Source of the DNA: CAVYTF01 sp963771435
GTDB taxonomy: Bacteria; Bacteroidota; Bacteroidia; Chitinophagales; Chitinophagaceae
Direction: 5' to 3'
NCBI GenBank assembly: GCA_963771435.1
Contig: CAVYTF010000017.1
Coordinates: 1-64,000 of the forward strand
DNA: 64,000 nucleotides
Every line of letters starts with the position of its first letter. The first letter of the stretch is position 1. The translations under genes and the position numbers were made by a program. Below are positions 16,455-25,761 of this stretch, in pieces. Under the pieces are notes generated by a model, which was not told the DNA's origin, made no database searches, and saw nothing but the letters and a program-made list of their open reading frames with translations.

Positions 16455-17561
16455 ATGAAAAAAATGATAAAAACAATATTTGTGAGTGGCACCTTATTAT
16501 TTTCAGCCGCAGCTTTTCTTCAATCCTGCAAGGGCAAGGAAAATGTTGATCCCGGAATGTCTGAAAAATATGTAATGCCTGATTCGCTTTTCAGAACACT
16601 TAAGATAGACACTGTAATGAAATGCCCGTTGGTGAACTCTATTACCCTTACAGGGCAGGTGGCCTTTAATGACGATAAAGTAGCCAAGATATACCCTATG
16701 GTAAGCGGGACTATCACTGACATAAAGGTGATGCTTGGAGATTATGTGACTGCCGGTGAGGAACTTGGGGTGATAAGAAGCTCTGAAATGGCAGGTTACA
16801 GTAATGACCTTGTTAATGCACAAACCAACCTGCAAGTAACAAAGAAGAACCTTGATGCGAAAGAGGATATGGCTAAAGATGGATTAGCATCTCAATCTGA
16901 CGTTTTAGCTGCCCAAGCCGCATATACACAGGCACAATCTGAATTGAACAGAGTAAACAGTGTACTAAATATCAATGGCGGCAATACAAAAGGCCAGTAT
17001 ATTATAAAATCACCGATAAGCGGGTTTGTGGTAGAGAAATTTGCTACTAATGATATGGCGATACGCTCTGATAACGGCACTAACCTTTTTACAATATCAG
17101 ACTTAAGCGATGTTTGGGTTATGGCGAATGTGTATGAATCCAATATTATGAGTGTTCGGTTAGGAGACAGTGTAAGTATAACTACCTTATCTTATCCAGA
17201 TAAGGTCTTCAGAGGCAAAATAGATAAGATATTAAATGTACTTGACCCAACGAATAAAGTTATGAAAGTGCGTGTTGTGCTTCCTAACCCTGGTTATTTA
17301 TTGAAACCTGAGATGTTTGCAAGTGTTACACTTTCGACAAAAGAAAACCAAGAAGCACTTTGTGTTCCTTCGTCAGCGTTGATTTTTGATAACAGCCAGT
17401 ATTACCTGCTTGTTTACAAAAGTAATTCTGATATTGAAATAAAACCTGTGAGAGTAATAAATGCAATTGGAGACAAAACATTTATTTCAAGCGGAGTTAA
17501 TGAAGGGGATGTTATAATTGGTTCGCAGGCGCTTTTAATCTACCAGGCATTAAACTCTTAA
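16455..17561 (+). CDS. RND efflux periplasmic adaptor (CusB/CzcB-like), lipoprotein
   Basis: This 368-residue membrane-fusion protein has a lipoprotein signal ending at a lipobox Cys (AAAFLQSC). It has a barrel-sandwich half (ITGQVAF-type VNSITLTGQVAFNDDKV, GTITDIKVMLGDYVTAGEELGVI), an alpha-hairpin (SNDLVNAQTNLQVTKKNL...SQSDVLAAQAAYTQAQSEL), the second lipoyl half (IKSPISGFVVEKF) and a beta-barrel domain (SDVWVMANVYESNIMSVRLGD). The frame is open further upstream across the end of the TolC-like gene; start 16455 gives the cleanest signal peptide. It links the outer channel to the inner pump. Confidence 0.88.
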   Translation: MKKMIKTIFVSGTLLFSAAAFLQSCKGKENVDPGMSEKYVMPDSLFRTLKIDTVMKCPLVNSITLTGQVAFNDDKVAKIYPMVSGTITDIKVMLGDYVTAGEELGVIRSSEMAGYSNDLVNAQTNLQVTKKNLDAKEDMAKDGLASQSDVLAAQAAYTQAQSELNRVNSVLNINGGNTKGQYIIKSPISGFVVEKFATNDMAIRSDNGTNLFTISDLSDVWVMANVYESNIMSVRLGDSVSITTLSYPDKVFRGKIDKILNVLDPTNKVMKVRVVLPNPGYLLKPEMFASVTLSTKENQEALCVPSSALIFDNSQYYLLVYKSNSDIEIKPVRVINAIGDKTFISSGVNEGDVIIGSQALLIYQALNS

Positions 17562-17587
17562 AATTCAAAAAATTAAATCATCTATAG

Positions 17588-20500
17588 ATGAATAAATTTC
17601 TTAAAAATGTTATTGCCTTTTCTCTGAAAAATAAATATTTTATTTTTTTTGCTGCCCTTATGCTCTTAGTCAGCGGCATTATCACATTTTTGAATATGCC
17701 CATTGAAGCTTTTCCAGATGTCACCAATACCGAGATCACTATCATCACCCAATGGCCGGGACGTAGTGCAGAAGAAGTTGAAAAATTTGTTACCATACCA
17801 ATAGAAATTGCGATGAACCCTGTGCAGGGCAAAACCAGTTTGCGCTCTACCAGCATCTTTGGGCTTTCTTATGTAAAAATCATTTTTGAAGACGGAATGG
17901 TAGATAAAGATGCTCGTATGCAGGTAAACAGCTTGCTTGGCAATGCTAATTTGCCGGACGGCATCAATCCAGATGTGCAGCCACCAACGGGACCAACAGG
18001 CGAAATTTACCGTTACACATTGAGAAGTACTTTTCGTGATGTCAGGGAGTTAAAAACTATGCAGGATTGGGTAATAGACAGGCGGCTAAAGTCGGTTCCT
18101 GGAGTTGCGGATATCAACAGTTTTGGAGGCGAAGCAAAAACTTATGAAATAAGGGTGGATCCAGGAAAACTTACTAACCTAGGCATAACACCTTTAGATG
18201 TATATAATGCTGTAACCAAAAGCAACATTAATATAGGGGGAGACGTAATCGATCAGAATAACCAGGCTTATGTGGTAAGGGGTATAGGCCTTATAAATGA
18301 CATCAACGAAATAAAAAACATCATTATTCAAAATGTAAACGGCATACCTGTCTTGGTAAAAGACGTTGCAGAAGTTGAAATATCTAACCTACCGAGGCTG
18401 GGACATGTAGGACGCACGGATGCTATCGTTGATAAATCGGGTCACAGAACTATTGCAAATGAAGATGATGTGGTAGAAGCTATTGTTGTGATGCGTAAAG
18501 GTGCGAACCCAACTGAAGTGGTGCAAGCGGTTAAAGCTGAGGTTGAAAAGATAAACAGGGATGTGTTGCCTGCAGACACTAAAATAGTTCCGTATTATGA
18601 TAGGGAGGACCTTGTAAATTTTGCAACGGAAACGGTACTGCACAATCTTGTGGAAGGCATTCTGTTGGTTACCCTTGTAGTATCGCTTTTCATGTTTAAC
18701 TGGCGCACTACACTGATCGTTTCTATCATTATTCCGTTGGCATTATTATTTGCATTTATATGCCTCAGGCTGATGGGCATGTCTGCCAACCTGCTTTCAT
18801 TGGGAGCGGTAGATTTTGGAATTATCATTGACGGGGCAGTCGTGATGGTGGAAGGCATGTTTGTTGTGCTAGATCAAAAAGCAAAAGAGGTAGGCATGGA
18901 GCGATTTAACAAGCTGGCAAAAATGGGATTAATAAAGCAAAAAGGGGCCGAGCTTGGAAAGGCAATCTTCTTTGCGAAGCTCATCATAATAGCTGCATTA
19001 TTACCCATTTTTTCTTTTCAGAAAGTGGAAGGTAAAATGTTTTCCCCGCTTGCTTATACTCTTGGATTCGCTCTGCTTGGCGCATTACTTACTACTTTAA
19101 CATTGGTTCCAGTGCTTATCAACCTATTATTAAGAAAGAATGTACGTGAAAAACACAATCCAATTGTTGCATTTCTCACAAACATAATGACAGCCATCTT
19201 TACTTTCACGCTAAGAAACAAACAGTTAGCGCTTATTAGTTCTTTGATAATAGTCCTTGTGGGGTTATATTCCTTTAAATTTCTCGGTACAGAATTTTTG
19301 CCGGAGCTGGATGAAGGCTCTATATGGTTAAGGGTGCAGTTGCCTTACAGCATTTCTCTTGACAAATCCGTTCAAATTGCAAACCAGGTAAGAGCCGACA
19401 TGATGTCCTTTTCACAAGTAAAAACCATTGCCTCTCAAACAGGCCGCCCTGACGATGGGACTGATGTTGCCGGGTTTTACAATAACGAATTTGACGTAAT
19501 TCTATATCCCCAAGCTGACTGGAAGCCTCAAATAACCAAGGATGAACTGATAGACACGATGAACAAAAAGTTGTCCAAGATACCGGGAGCAGACCTAAAT
19601 TTTTCCCAGCCTATCATGGATAATATTGAAGAAGCAGTTTCAGGGGTTAAGGGTTCCATCTGTGTAAAAATATTTGGCGACTCGCTAAATTATATGGAAG
19701 ATAAGGTCACAGATGTGTATACTATTTTAAAAACAGTGCGTGGCATCGGAGACCTTGGTGTTATAAAGAATATTGGACAGCCGGAACTGGATATTGACCT
19801 TGACCAGCAAAAAATGGCATTATACGGTGTGGCAACTGCAGATGCAAATGCAGTGATAGAAATGGCAATTGGAGGGAAAGCAGCAACTACTTTATATGAA
19901 GGCATCAGACAATTTGATGTAAGGATACGGTTCCCTGAGCAATTCAGGAAAAATGCAGATGATATTGGCAACCTGATGGTTCCCACGCAAAGCGGATCTA
20001 AAGTGCCCGTGAAGGAAATAGCAAACATTACTGAAAAAACAGGGCCATGTCTCATTTTCCGCGATGATAATGAACGTTATTCTGCCTTGAAATTTTCCGT
20101 TCGCGGCCGCGACATGGGTAGTGCAATTGCGGAAGCGCAGGCAAAAGTTGATTCTAATATTAAATTAAAAAGAGGATACCGTATGGTTTGGCAAGGCGAT
20201 TTTGAAAACCAGCAAAGGGCATCAAAAAGGCTTGTACAGGTGGTGCCAATAAGTTTATTACTTATCTTCCTCTTGCTTTTTATAATGTTTGGCAATTTTA
20301 AGGATGCGGGGCTTGTTTTCCTCAACGTTCCTTTCGCAATAGTTGGCGGTGTGGCGGCTTTGTTTCTTACAGGAACCAATTTCAGCATCTCGGCAGGCAT
20401 CGGCTTTATCGCACTTTTTGGCATTTGTATCCTATTTGGTGTACTTCTTATCTCTGAATTTAAACAAAACCTGGAGAAAACCCGGCGACAAAAAAATGGG

Positions 20501-20761
20501 CTTTATAAAGCTATCAAGCTGGGAGTACAGGTAAAAGTGAGGCCCGTAATGATGACAGCCTTTATGGCCGCCCTTGGTTTGCTGCCTGCGGCTATATCGC
20601 ACGGCATTGGTTCAGAGAGTTCGAGGCCTTTGGCAAGGGTAGTTATCGGCGGCATCCTTTTCGCCATGATGTTTTCATTGCTTGTATTTCCTATTATTTT
20701 TGGTTGGGCATATAGAAAATTTGATCCCAAACATGCGGACAATATGGATGAAAAACCATAA
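17588..20761 (+). CDS. Heavy-metal efflux RND pump (CusA/CzcA family)
   Basis: This 1057-residue inner-membrane proton antiporter expels metal ions through the tripartite complex. It has the RND layout: TM1 (FFAALMLLVSGIITFLNM), first periplasmic loop (EAFPDVTNTEITIITQWPGRSAEEVEK), TM2-6, with the HME-type TM4 motif AVDFGIIIDGAVVMVEG near residue 415, TM7, the second periplasmic loop and TM8-12 (LLIFLLLFIMFGNFKDAGL, TGTNFSISAGIGFIALFGI). The DFGxxxDGAVVxVE motif with its conserved acidic residues marks the heavy-metal subgroup rather than drug pumps. The metal (Cu/Ag, Co/Zn/Cd) cannot be decided here. It starts 26 bp after the adaptor gene. Confidence 0.9.
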   Translation: MNKFLKNVIAFSLKNKYFIFFAALMLLVSGIITFLNMPIEAFPDVTNTEITIITQWPGRSAEEVEKFVTIPIEIAMNPVQGKTSLRSTSIFGLSYVKIIFEDGMVDKDARMQVNSLLGNANLPDGINPDVQPPTGPTGEIYRYTLRSTFRDVRELKTMQDWVIDRRLKSVPGVADINSFGGEAKTYEIRVDPGKLTNLGITPLDVYNAVTKSNINIGGDVIDQNNQAYVVRGIGLINDINEIKNIIIQNVNGIPVLVKDVAEVEISNLPRLGHVGRTDAIVDKSGHRTIANEDDVVEAIVVMRKGANPTEVVQAVKAEVEKINRDVLPADTKIVPYYDREDLVNFATETVLHNLVEGILLVTLVVSLFMFNWRTTLIVSIIIPLALLFAFICLRLMGMSANLLSLGAVDFGIIIDGAVVMVEGMFVVLDQKAKEVGMERFNKLAKMGLIKQKGAELGKAIFFAKLIIIAALLPIFSFQKVEGKMFSPLAYTLGFALLGALLTTLTLVPVLINLLLRKNVREKHNPIVAFLTNIMTAIFTFTLRNKQLALISSLIIVLVGLYSFKFLGTEFLPELDEGSIWLRVQLPYSISLDKSVQIANQVRADMMSFSQVKTIASQTGRPDDGTDVAGFYNNEFDVILYPQADWKPQITKDELIDTMNKKLSKIPGADLNFSQPIMDNIEEAVSGVKGSICVKIFGDSLNYMEDKVTDVYTILKTVRGIGDLGVIKNIGQPELDIDLDQQKMALYGVATADANAVIEMAIGGKAATTLYEGIRQFDVRIRFPEQFRKNADDIGNLMVPTQSGSKVPVKEIANITEKTGPCLIFRDDNERYSALKFSVRGRDMGSAIAEAQAKVDSNIKLKRGYRMVWQGDFENQQRASKRLVQVVPISLLLIFLLLFIMFGNFKDAGLVFLNVPFAIVGGVAALFLTGTNFSISAGIGFIALFGICILFGVLLISEFKQNLEKTRRQKNGLYKAIKLGVQVKVRPVMMTAFMAALGLLPAAISHGIGSESSRPLARVVIGGILFAMMFSLLVFPIIFGWAYRKFDPKHADNMDEKP

Positions 20762-20960
20762 TGTAGCTACTGAATCTTATAACCCTATTTTGTGGGATTG
20801 CAAAGCACCCACAAACCTTGTAATCTAGAATTGAGAATTGACAATTGACTATTGAGAATTAAAACGGATCGCTGGGGGAGAAGGAAAGTTATTTAAAGAA
20901 TTTCCATTTTAGTTAGATATAAACCATGATTTTTGTGGTGCAAATCATTTTTTGCTGTTC

Positions 20961-21755
20961 ATGGGAAAAAGAAAAAAGAAAAAGAGTAAGCCGTTTTTGT
21001 TGCTGATCTTAATTATTGCGGCGCTTGTTGGGTATATTGCTGTTGTAGTTGAACATCAGTTGGAGGAGCGGCGGCAGGCTCATTTTGCGTTGTACCCGGC
21101 GTTTGGAATAAGCATACCGACGGGGTATGAGATACACGGGATCGATGTGAGCACGCACCAAGAGTTTATTGACTGGGGACTGGTGGGGCAAATGCGGGTG
21201 AAGAATGTGAGGATCGGGTTTGCTTTTATTAAGGCGACGGAGGGGCTTGAGGGGACGGATAAGCAATTTGAACGGAATTGGGAAATGGCGAAGGCTTCGG
21301 GGGTGGCAAGGGGCGCGTATCACTTTTTTATTGCGACGAAAAGCGGAGTGCTGCAGGCGCAACATTTTATAAGCACGGTGAAACTGGAAAAGGGGGACCT
21401 GCCACCGGTAGTGGATATTGAAGAATTGTATGGGGAGCCGGTGGACTCGATGCGGGCGTCGCTGCAGGCATATTTGCAAACGATCGAGGCAGCATATAAA
21501 GTGAAGCCTATTATTTATTGTTATGCGGATTTTTATGAGTCTTATTTGGGAAAGACGTTTGACGAATACCCGCTGTGGGTGGCGCATTATAATGTGGAAA
21601 GAGCGCAGGCTGACGGGGATAAAAAAGTGGCGAGGCGCAACTGGATATTCTGGCAGCACAGCGAAGAGGGGCATGTGGACGGGATAGTGCCTAAAGTGGA
21701 CTTTGATGTTTTTGAGGGCGACTCGACCGATCTTAGCGAAATAAGAATGAAATAG
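20961..21755 (+). CDS. GH25 lysozyme with N-terminal membrane anchor
   Basis: This 264-residue protein has a lysine-rich N-terminus and one transmembrane helix (FLLLILIIAALVGYIAVVV), then a GH25 muramidase domain. Domain signatures are HGIDVSTHQ (catalytic-barrel Asp62), IGFAFIKATEG, GAYHFF, VVDIEE (Asp152, Glu154, the expected acid), IIYCYADFYESYL, LWVAHYNVE and WQHSEEGHVDGI...VDFDVF. It should cleave MurNAc-GlcNAc bonds of peptidoglycan from the periplasmic face. The frame is open three codons upstream, but ATG 20961 is better than TTG 20952. No phage genes surround it, so a housekeeping or cell-wall role is more likely than lysis. Confidence 0.88.
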   Translation: MGKRKKKKSKPFLLLILIIAALVGYIAVVVEHQLEERRQAHFALYPAFGISIPTGYEIHGIDVSTHQEFIDWGLVGQMRVKNVRIGFAFIKATEGLEGTDKQFERNWEMAKASGVARGAYHFFIATKSGVLQAQHFISTVKLEKGDLPPVVDIEELYGEPVDSMRASLQAYLQTIEAAYKVKPIIYCYADFYESYLGKTFDEYPLWVAHYNVERAQADGDKKVARRNWIFWQHSEEGHVDGIVPKVDFDVFEGDSTDLSEIRMK

Positions 21756-21760
21756 ATAGT

Positions 21761-22000
21761 ATGGAGCCTGATATAAAAGATTTTTTGACGCGGGTGATGA
21801 ACTCTCTTTTTGCAGGGGTGGCGTGGCTTGCGATCAATTCTACTTTTGGTATCATGTATGGGTTTGCTTTTCCTGAAAATAAAATAAGTATCGGCAATAT
21901 TATTTTTTATGTTTGGTTTCTTGGGAGCCTTGCATTTTTAATTTGGTTGTGCATACGCATTTGGAAAAAACCGCTGGAGAAGAATGATGAGCCTGAGTAA
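21761..22000 (+). CDS. Small two-TM membrane protein
   Basis: This 79-residue protein begins 5 bp after the GH25 stop. It has two predicted membrane helices (NSLFAGVAWLAINSTFGIMYGFAF and IGNIIFYVWFLGSLAFLIWLCIRIW) and a charged C-terminal tail (KKPLEKNDEPE). I do not recognise a family. The tight spacing implies co-translation with the lysozyme. Confidence 0.65.
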   Translation: MEPDIKDFLTRVMNSLFAGVAWLAINSTFGIMYGFAFPENKISIGNIIFYVWFLGSLAFLIWLCIRIWKKPLEKNDEPE

Positions 22001-22022
22001 ATAGAATCTTTAATTTGTTTTA

Positions 22023-22631
22023 ATGAAACATATAGCACATCTGCAAAAGGATAAAAAGATGGCGGGTATTCTTTCTGATAAGCCGAATGTTTTGGTAAGG
22101 AAAAAGAATATTCCGCTGTATTTGATCGGGAGTATTATGAGCCAACAGTTGAATACGAAGGTGGCGACTATCATACATAACAGGTTTCTTGATCTCTATA
22201 ATTCAAAAGAACCAACGCTTGAAGCAATATTGGAGACATCGCCTGAAACGCTACGCAGCATTGGGCTGAGCAATGCTAAAGTGAAGTATGTACATAATGT
22301 GGCGAAGTTTTTCCAGGAAAAAAATATTGATGATGAAAAACTTCATGCCATGGATAATGATGACGTAATTGCGTTGCTGACGCAGATAAAAGGGGTGGGC
22401 AGATGGACAGTGGAAATGTTGCTGATGTTCGCTTTATGCCGTGAAGATATTTTTGCCGCTGACGACCTGGGATTGCAGAACGCAATCGTCAAATTATACA
22501 ATATAAAGATCACTGATAAGAAATTGCTGCGGGAAAAGATATTGAAACTATCTGCCAAATGGAGCCCATACCGCACGTATGCCTGCATGTATTTGTGGCA
22601 ATGGAAAGACAATAAACCTGAACTAAAATAA
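22023..22631 (+). CDS. DNA-3-methyladenine glycosylase (AlkA-like, HhH-GPD)
   Basis: This 202-residue base-excision repair enzyme excises alkylated purines. It has an early helical region with SIMSQQLNTKVA, the helix-hairpin-helix IKGVGRWTVEMLLMF (about residues 122-136) and the catalytic-Asp segment FAADDLGLQ (Asp147-Asp148), the HhH-GPD order. It ends with KWSPYRTYACMYLWQW, as in AlkA-type proteins. It lacks the long N-terminal domain of E. coli AlkA, so it is the short form. It follows the small membrane protein by 22 bp on the same strand, possibly in one transcript. Confidence 0.9.
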   Translation: MKHIAHLQKDKKMAGILSDKPNVLVRKKNIPLYLIGSIMSQQLNTKVATIIHNRFLDLYNSKEPTLEAILETSPETLRSIGLSNAKVKYVHNVAKFFQEKNIDDEKLHAMDNDDVIALLTQIKGVGRWTVEMLLMFALCREDIFAADDLGLQNAIVKLYNIKITDKKLLREKILKLSAKWSPYRTYACMYLWQWKDNKPELK

Positions 22632-22661
22632 AAGATCCCTGCTGTGCACGGCAGAGATCTT
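22632..22661. terminator. Hairpin between convergent AlkA-like and minus-strand genes
   Basis: AAGATCCCTGC (22632-22642) pairs with GCAGAGATCTT (22651-22661) with one mismatch and an 8-nt loop, followed by AATTTGTTT. It lies directly after the glycosylase stop and 24 bp from the opposing gene stop, so it may serve both. Confidence 0.65.
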
Positions 22662-22685
22662 AATTTGTTTGAATGCTTTTTGAAA

Positions 22686-23108
22686 TTACTCTTTCGTTAC
22701 AACTACGTCAGAAACTGTTTTTGTGGTAGTGCTGATGTTGAAGGTTTGTTTCAGATTTGCACCGGCGCCGTTGATGAGGAACGTAACAATGCCGCCATCT
22801 TCAGGAACTTCATTGATCACAAACTTTTTGCTGAAATTTTTATCATTATAAGCATGTGAATAAATGATGTCGCCACTTTCATTTTTAACGACAAGGTTGA
22901 AAGCAGAACCTGTTTCATTTTTGTAGTTTATATTAAATGAAACACTGCTATTTACTGTTCCGGCATATTCAACAGCTACAGGTTTTGATTTGTGTATTGC
23001 TGTTGCACTTGCGTTGGCGTTTGTGAAACTTGCCAGGCTTAATAAAGCTGCGATCGCAGTAACAGCCATAAATTTTTTGCTTGCGGTCTTTACAAATGTT
23101 CTTTTCAT
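22686..23108 (-). CDS. Exported hypothetical protein, beta-rich
   Basis: This 140-residue protein has a signal-like N-terminus (KKFMAVTAIAALLSLASFTNANA) and a body with alternating strands (SVSFNINYKNETGSAFNLVVKNESGDIIYSHAYNDKNF...FVINEVPEDGGIVTFLING), like a small Ig- or C2-type beta sandwich. I do not recognise a characterised family, though similar short exported proteins are frequent in Bacteroidota. It is monocistronic with a good -7 element about 160 bp upstream, leaving a long leader. Confidence 0.65.
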   Translation of the reverse strand: MKRTFVKTASKKFMAVTAIAALLSLASFTNANASATAIHKSKPVAVEYAGTVNSSVSFNINYKNETGSAFNLVVKNESGDIIYSHAYNDKNFSKKFVINEVPEDGGIVTFLINGAGANLKQTFNISTTTKTVSDVVVTKE

Positions 23109-23264
23109 AAAATTGAATTTTTAAATGTTTAAAAAAAATTGTTCGCAGGCATACAAACGCGTGTGGAAAGAATCGTTAAGGCTAAACAATCGAGGTTTGT
23201 GATCACTAACAACAGCGGGCGCTGTAAGCCTCAGAATGAGGATGTGTATTTTTTACACAGTATG

Positions 23265-23272
23265 CAAATTTA
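23265..23272 (-). promoter_or_regulatory. Candidate -7 element (TAAATTTG), long leader
   Basis: The minus strand reads TAAATTTG, a TAnnTTTG match, about 157 bp before the 22686-23108 gene. If used it produces a 5' leader of about 150 nt. Confidence 0.45.
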
Positions 23273-23354
23273 TACCGGATTTTAAATAAAGGTAACCCAA
23301 TGAAAACAAAAAGTTTAAAGAACGAACGTTAGTAAAACGTAGTAATAGTAAGGC

Positions 23355-24353
23355 TTACAGAGGTTTATTCAATGTTTTCCAAAGCAGATCTTTTAGCTCG
23401 GGCAATCCCTTTTGAGTGATAGATGAAATAAAAACATGCGGTATATGTTCCGGTAATTGCTGTTCTATTTCCTGTTTTAATTCATCATCCAGCATATCAC
23501 TTTTGCTGATGGCAATAACAAATTGTTTCTGCAACATTTCAGGATTGTATTCCCTCAATTCATTTATTAAAATCTCAAATTCTTTTTTATGATCAGTGCT
23601 ATCCGCAGGAATTAAAAAAAGTAAAATGGAATTGCGTTCTATATGGCGGAGAAAGCGATGGCCCAGGCCTTTGCCTTCTGCGGCGCCTTCAATAATGCCC
23701 GGCAGATCCGCAATGCAAAATGATCTGCCATCGCGGTATTCCACCATGCCTAACTGAGGGATTAAAGTAGTAAAAGCATAATCAGCAATTTTTGGTTTTG
23801 CAGCAGTGATAACAGAAAGCAATGTTGATTTGCCCGCGTTTGGAAAACCTACCAAACCCACGTCTGCCAGCACTTTCAGCTCAAGCAGTTTACAGCCTTC
23901 TTTGCCTTCTTCGCCAGGTTGCGCATATTCAGGAGCCTGGTTGGTTGGCGTTGCAAAATTCGCATTGCCTAAACCACCGCGGCCGCCGGGCATTAAAATA
24001 AATTCTTCGCCATCGCTGAGAATTTCCACTTCCAGCTTTCCTGTTTCTTCATCGCGCGCAATAGTGCCAAGAGGAACTTCAATAATTATATCTTTTCCCA
24101 TGCGCCCGCTGCTGTTGTTTTTGCTGCCGCTCTCGCCATTTTCAGCGATCACATTTTTATAATAACGTAAATGCAACAGCGTCCACAATTGTTTATTGCC
24201 TCTTAAAATAATATGCGCGCCACGGCCGCCATCACCACCATCAGGCCCGGCTTGCGCATTATATTTAGTGCGCATAAAATGCTTACAACCTAAGCCGCCA
24301 TGGCCACTGCGGCAAAATATCCTGATGTAATCTATAAAGTTTGATTTTTCCAT
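23355..24353 (-). CDS. obg: GTPase Obg (CgtA)
   Basis: This 332-residue ribosome-associated GTPase functions in 50S maturation and stress signalling. It has the glycine-rich Obg fold (residues 1-160; SGHGGLGCKHF, PDGGDGGRGAHIILRG, PGGRGGLGNANFATPTNQAP) followed by the G domain. P-loop GFPNAGKST is at 169-177, DLPGIIEGAAEGKGLGHRFLRHIER is the switch region, and SKSD is the NKxD-type specificity motif. The variable C-terminal domain seen in some Obg proteins is absent, as is common. The product is full length and intact. Confidence 0.95.
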   Translation of the reverse strand: MEKSNFIDYIRIFCRSGHGGLGCKHFMRTKYNAQAGPDGGDGGRGAHIILRGNKQLWTLLHLRYYKNVIAENGESGSKNNSSGRMGKDIIIEVPLGTIARDEETGKLEVEILSDGEEFILMPGGRGGLGNANFATPTNQAPEYAQPGEEGKEGCKLLELKVLADVGLVGFPNAGKSTLLSVITAAKPKIADYAFTTLIPQLGMVEYRDGRSFCIADLPGIIEGAAEGKGLGHRFLRHIERNSILLFLIPADSTDHKKEFEILINELREYNPEMLQKQFVIAISKSDMLDDELKQEIEQQLPEHIPHVFISSITQKGLPELKDLLWKTLNKPL

Positions 24354-24469
24354 TGATAGCCTGCGAAGATATGTTTTGTACGCTGCGGAACGGTTTTACG
24401 GTCTTTGCTGCGCACACAACCTTTTCAAATATTTGTAAAATCAGTAATTTTCAATTTTAATTTTGCATT

Positions 24470-25138
24470 ATGAACGACGAAATAGCCCGTCTTACTACTC
24501 AAATTGACCTGCTTAATAAATTTATATCCCTTTTGATGGAGAAAAATAAGCAGTTGGAGAATGATATCGCCTATCTTATGGCTGAAGGCAGGCAGAAGAG
24601 TGCCTCAACTGCCCATACTCCCACTGACAACGGGATGTTGGAGCCATCAATTGCCTATACTACCACTGACAATGGGCAGTTGGATTTCTCAACTACCCAT
24701 ACTCCCGTTAACAACGGGCAGTTGGAGCCCTCAACTGCCCATACTCTCACGGATAATAGGCAGTTGGGACTCTCAACTGCCTATACCCCCGCTGTCAATG
24801 GGATGAACCAAGCGGATACTACTCTTTTTGCAGAAAAACAATACCATGATGCCCTTTTTAATGTGCTTTGGAGAGAAATGAAGCCCTGTAAATTTGTTGC
24901 CATCAGCCATGCCTCTGCGCTGCTGATGCACTTTTATGGCCAACCGGTCAATTCGCATAAACATTTAAGCGGGATGCTTCGGTTAACCGAAAGTGGTATC
25001 AGCAAACAAATAGCCATGCTTAAAAAAAGGCAATTCGTCGTGCGCACGGCTTACCAGCAATATACCCTCACGCCCAGGGCGCTGGCCATTTTGCAGGAAG
25101 CTGCGCGCATGGTAAGCGGTCAAAATAAAACGGAGTAA
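24470..25138 (+). CDS. Winged-helix protein with 14-residue tandem repeats
   Basis: This 222-residue protein has three parts: an N-terminal coiled coil (ARLTTQIDLLNKFISLLMEKNKQLENDIAYL), five 14-residue repeats (pattern TAxTPxDNGQLExS, about residues 46-115) and a C-terminal winged-helix-like domain (NVLWREMKPCKFVAI, HLSGMLRLTESGISKQIAMLKKRQFVVRTAYQQYTLTPRALAIL), in which an HTH precedes a YTLTPRA-type wing as in MarR/PadR-like regulators. A DNA-binding, oligomerising regulator is a reasonable inference; target and ligand are unknown. The repeat is coding but also rich in dyad symmetry at the DNA level. obg is divergent. Confidence 0.6.
   Translation: MNDEIARLTTQIDLLNKFISLLMEKNKQLENDIAYLMAEGRQKSASTAHTPTDNGMLEPSIAYTTTDNGQLDFSTTHTPVNNGQLEPSTAHTLTDNRQLGLSTAYTPAVNGMNQADTTLFAEKQYHDALFNVLWREMKPCKFVAISHASALLMHFYGQPVNSHKHLSGMLRLTESGISKQIAMLKKRQFVVRTAYQQYTLTPRALAILQEAARMVSGQNKTE
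24605..24814 (+). repeat. Five perfect-length 42-bp coding tandem repeats
   Basis: Five units of exactly 42 bp start at 24605, 24647, 24689, 24731 and 24773, most beginning TCAACTGCC or TCAACTACC. Unit junctions fold: GGGCAGTTG...CAACTGCCC (units 3/4) and AGGCAGTTG...CAACTGCCT (units 4/5) are perfect 9-bp stems with 7-nt loops. Unit 3 also holds CCCGTT-AAC-AACGGG. Confidence 0.9.
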
Positions 25139-25162
25139 TTTTTTGAGCCGGGCAACAGCACT

Positions 25163-25756
25163 TCAATGGCCCATCGTTCTATTAATAAGTGTTTGTATTT
25201 TTTTTGCAGCTTCTATAAACGTTTGCCTGTCTGCATTTGGGCAATGCTGCTGGTAAAACTCAGGAGCGTAATAACCTGCATCGGTATAATTATTTTGCGC
25301 AAAAATGATGAGCCTCCAGTTTTCAGCATCATCAATTGTAGCATTGCAACCACCACCGTGTTCAGGATCTTCGCCTTTTATTTTCCAAACCTCATGCTGC
25401 ATAAAATAATCATAAACAGAGTCGCAGTCTTTTTTAGAAACCGCAAAACTATCATAGCTGGCAGGCGTTTGCGCTAATCCGGCACCGGGGCGAAGCGTAT
25501 TTTTTTTGCCGTATAATATAGCGCTCCAGTTATTTTTATTTCGCGCGAGAATGTAATACGAGGAAGACCTTGACCATGCAAATTTTTCATCTGCAAAAAC
25601 CAACACCAGGTCATTTGTATGCCGCAGCACATTTAAAACTGAATCATCTGCTGCATGTTGCAGATCATAATTTGCAGTCTGTTTGATCGGCAATTGCTGG
25701 CTTTTGCATGAAGCAAAAATGAGAACTGCAAAGCATATCGGGAGGATATTTTTCAT
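25163..25756 (-). CDS. Putative lipoprotein, unknown function
   Basis: This 197-residue protein has a lipoprotein signal with lipobox (MKNILPICFAVLIFASC-K). The body has no motif I can assign; notable stretches are LRHTNDLVLVFADEKFAWSRSSSYYILARNKNNW and GGGCNATIDDAENWRLIIFAQNN. The length and mixed alpha/beta composition suggest a globular periplasmic domain. It lies downstream of the paaI/paaY remnant and is probably separate from the paa operon. Confidence 0.65.
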   Translation of the reverse strand: MKNILPICFAVLIFASCKSQQLPIKQTANYDLQHAADDSVLNVLRHTNDLVLVFADEKFAWSRSSSYYILARNKNNWSAILYGKKNTLRPGAGLAQTPASYDSFAVSKKDCDSVYDYFMQHEVWKIKGEDPEHGGGCNATIDDAENWRLIIFAQNNYTDAGYYAPEFYQQHCPNADRQTFIEAAKKIQTLINRTMGH

Positions 25757-25761
25757 TACTT

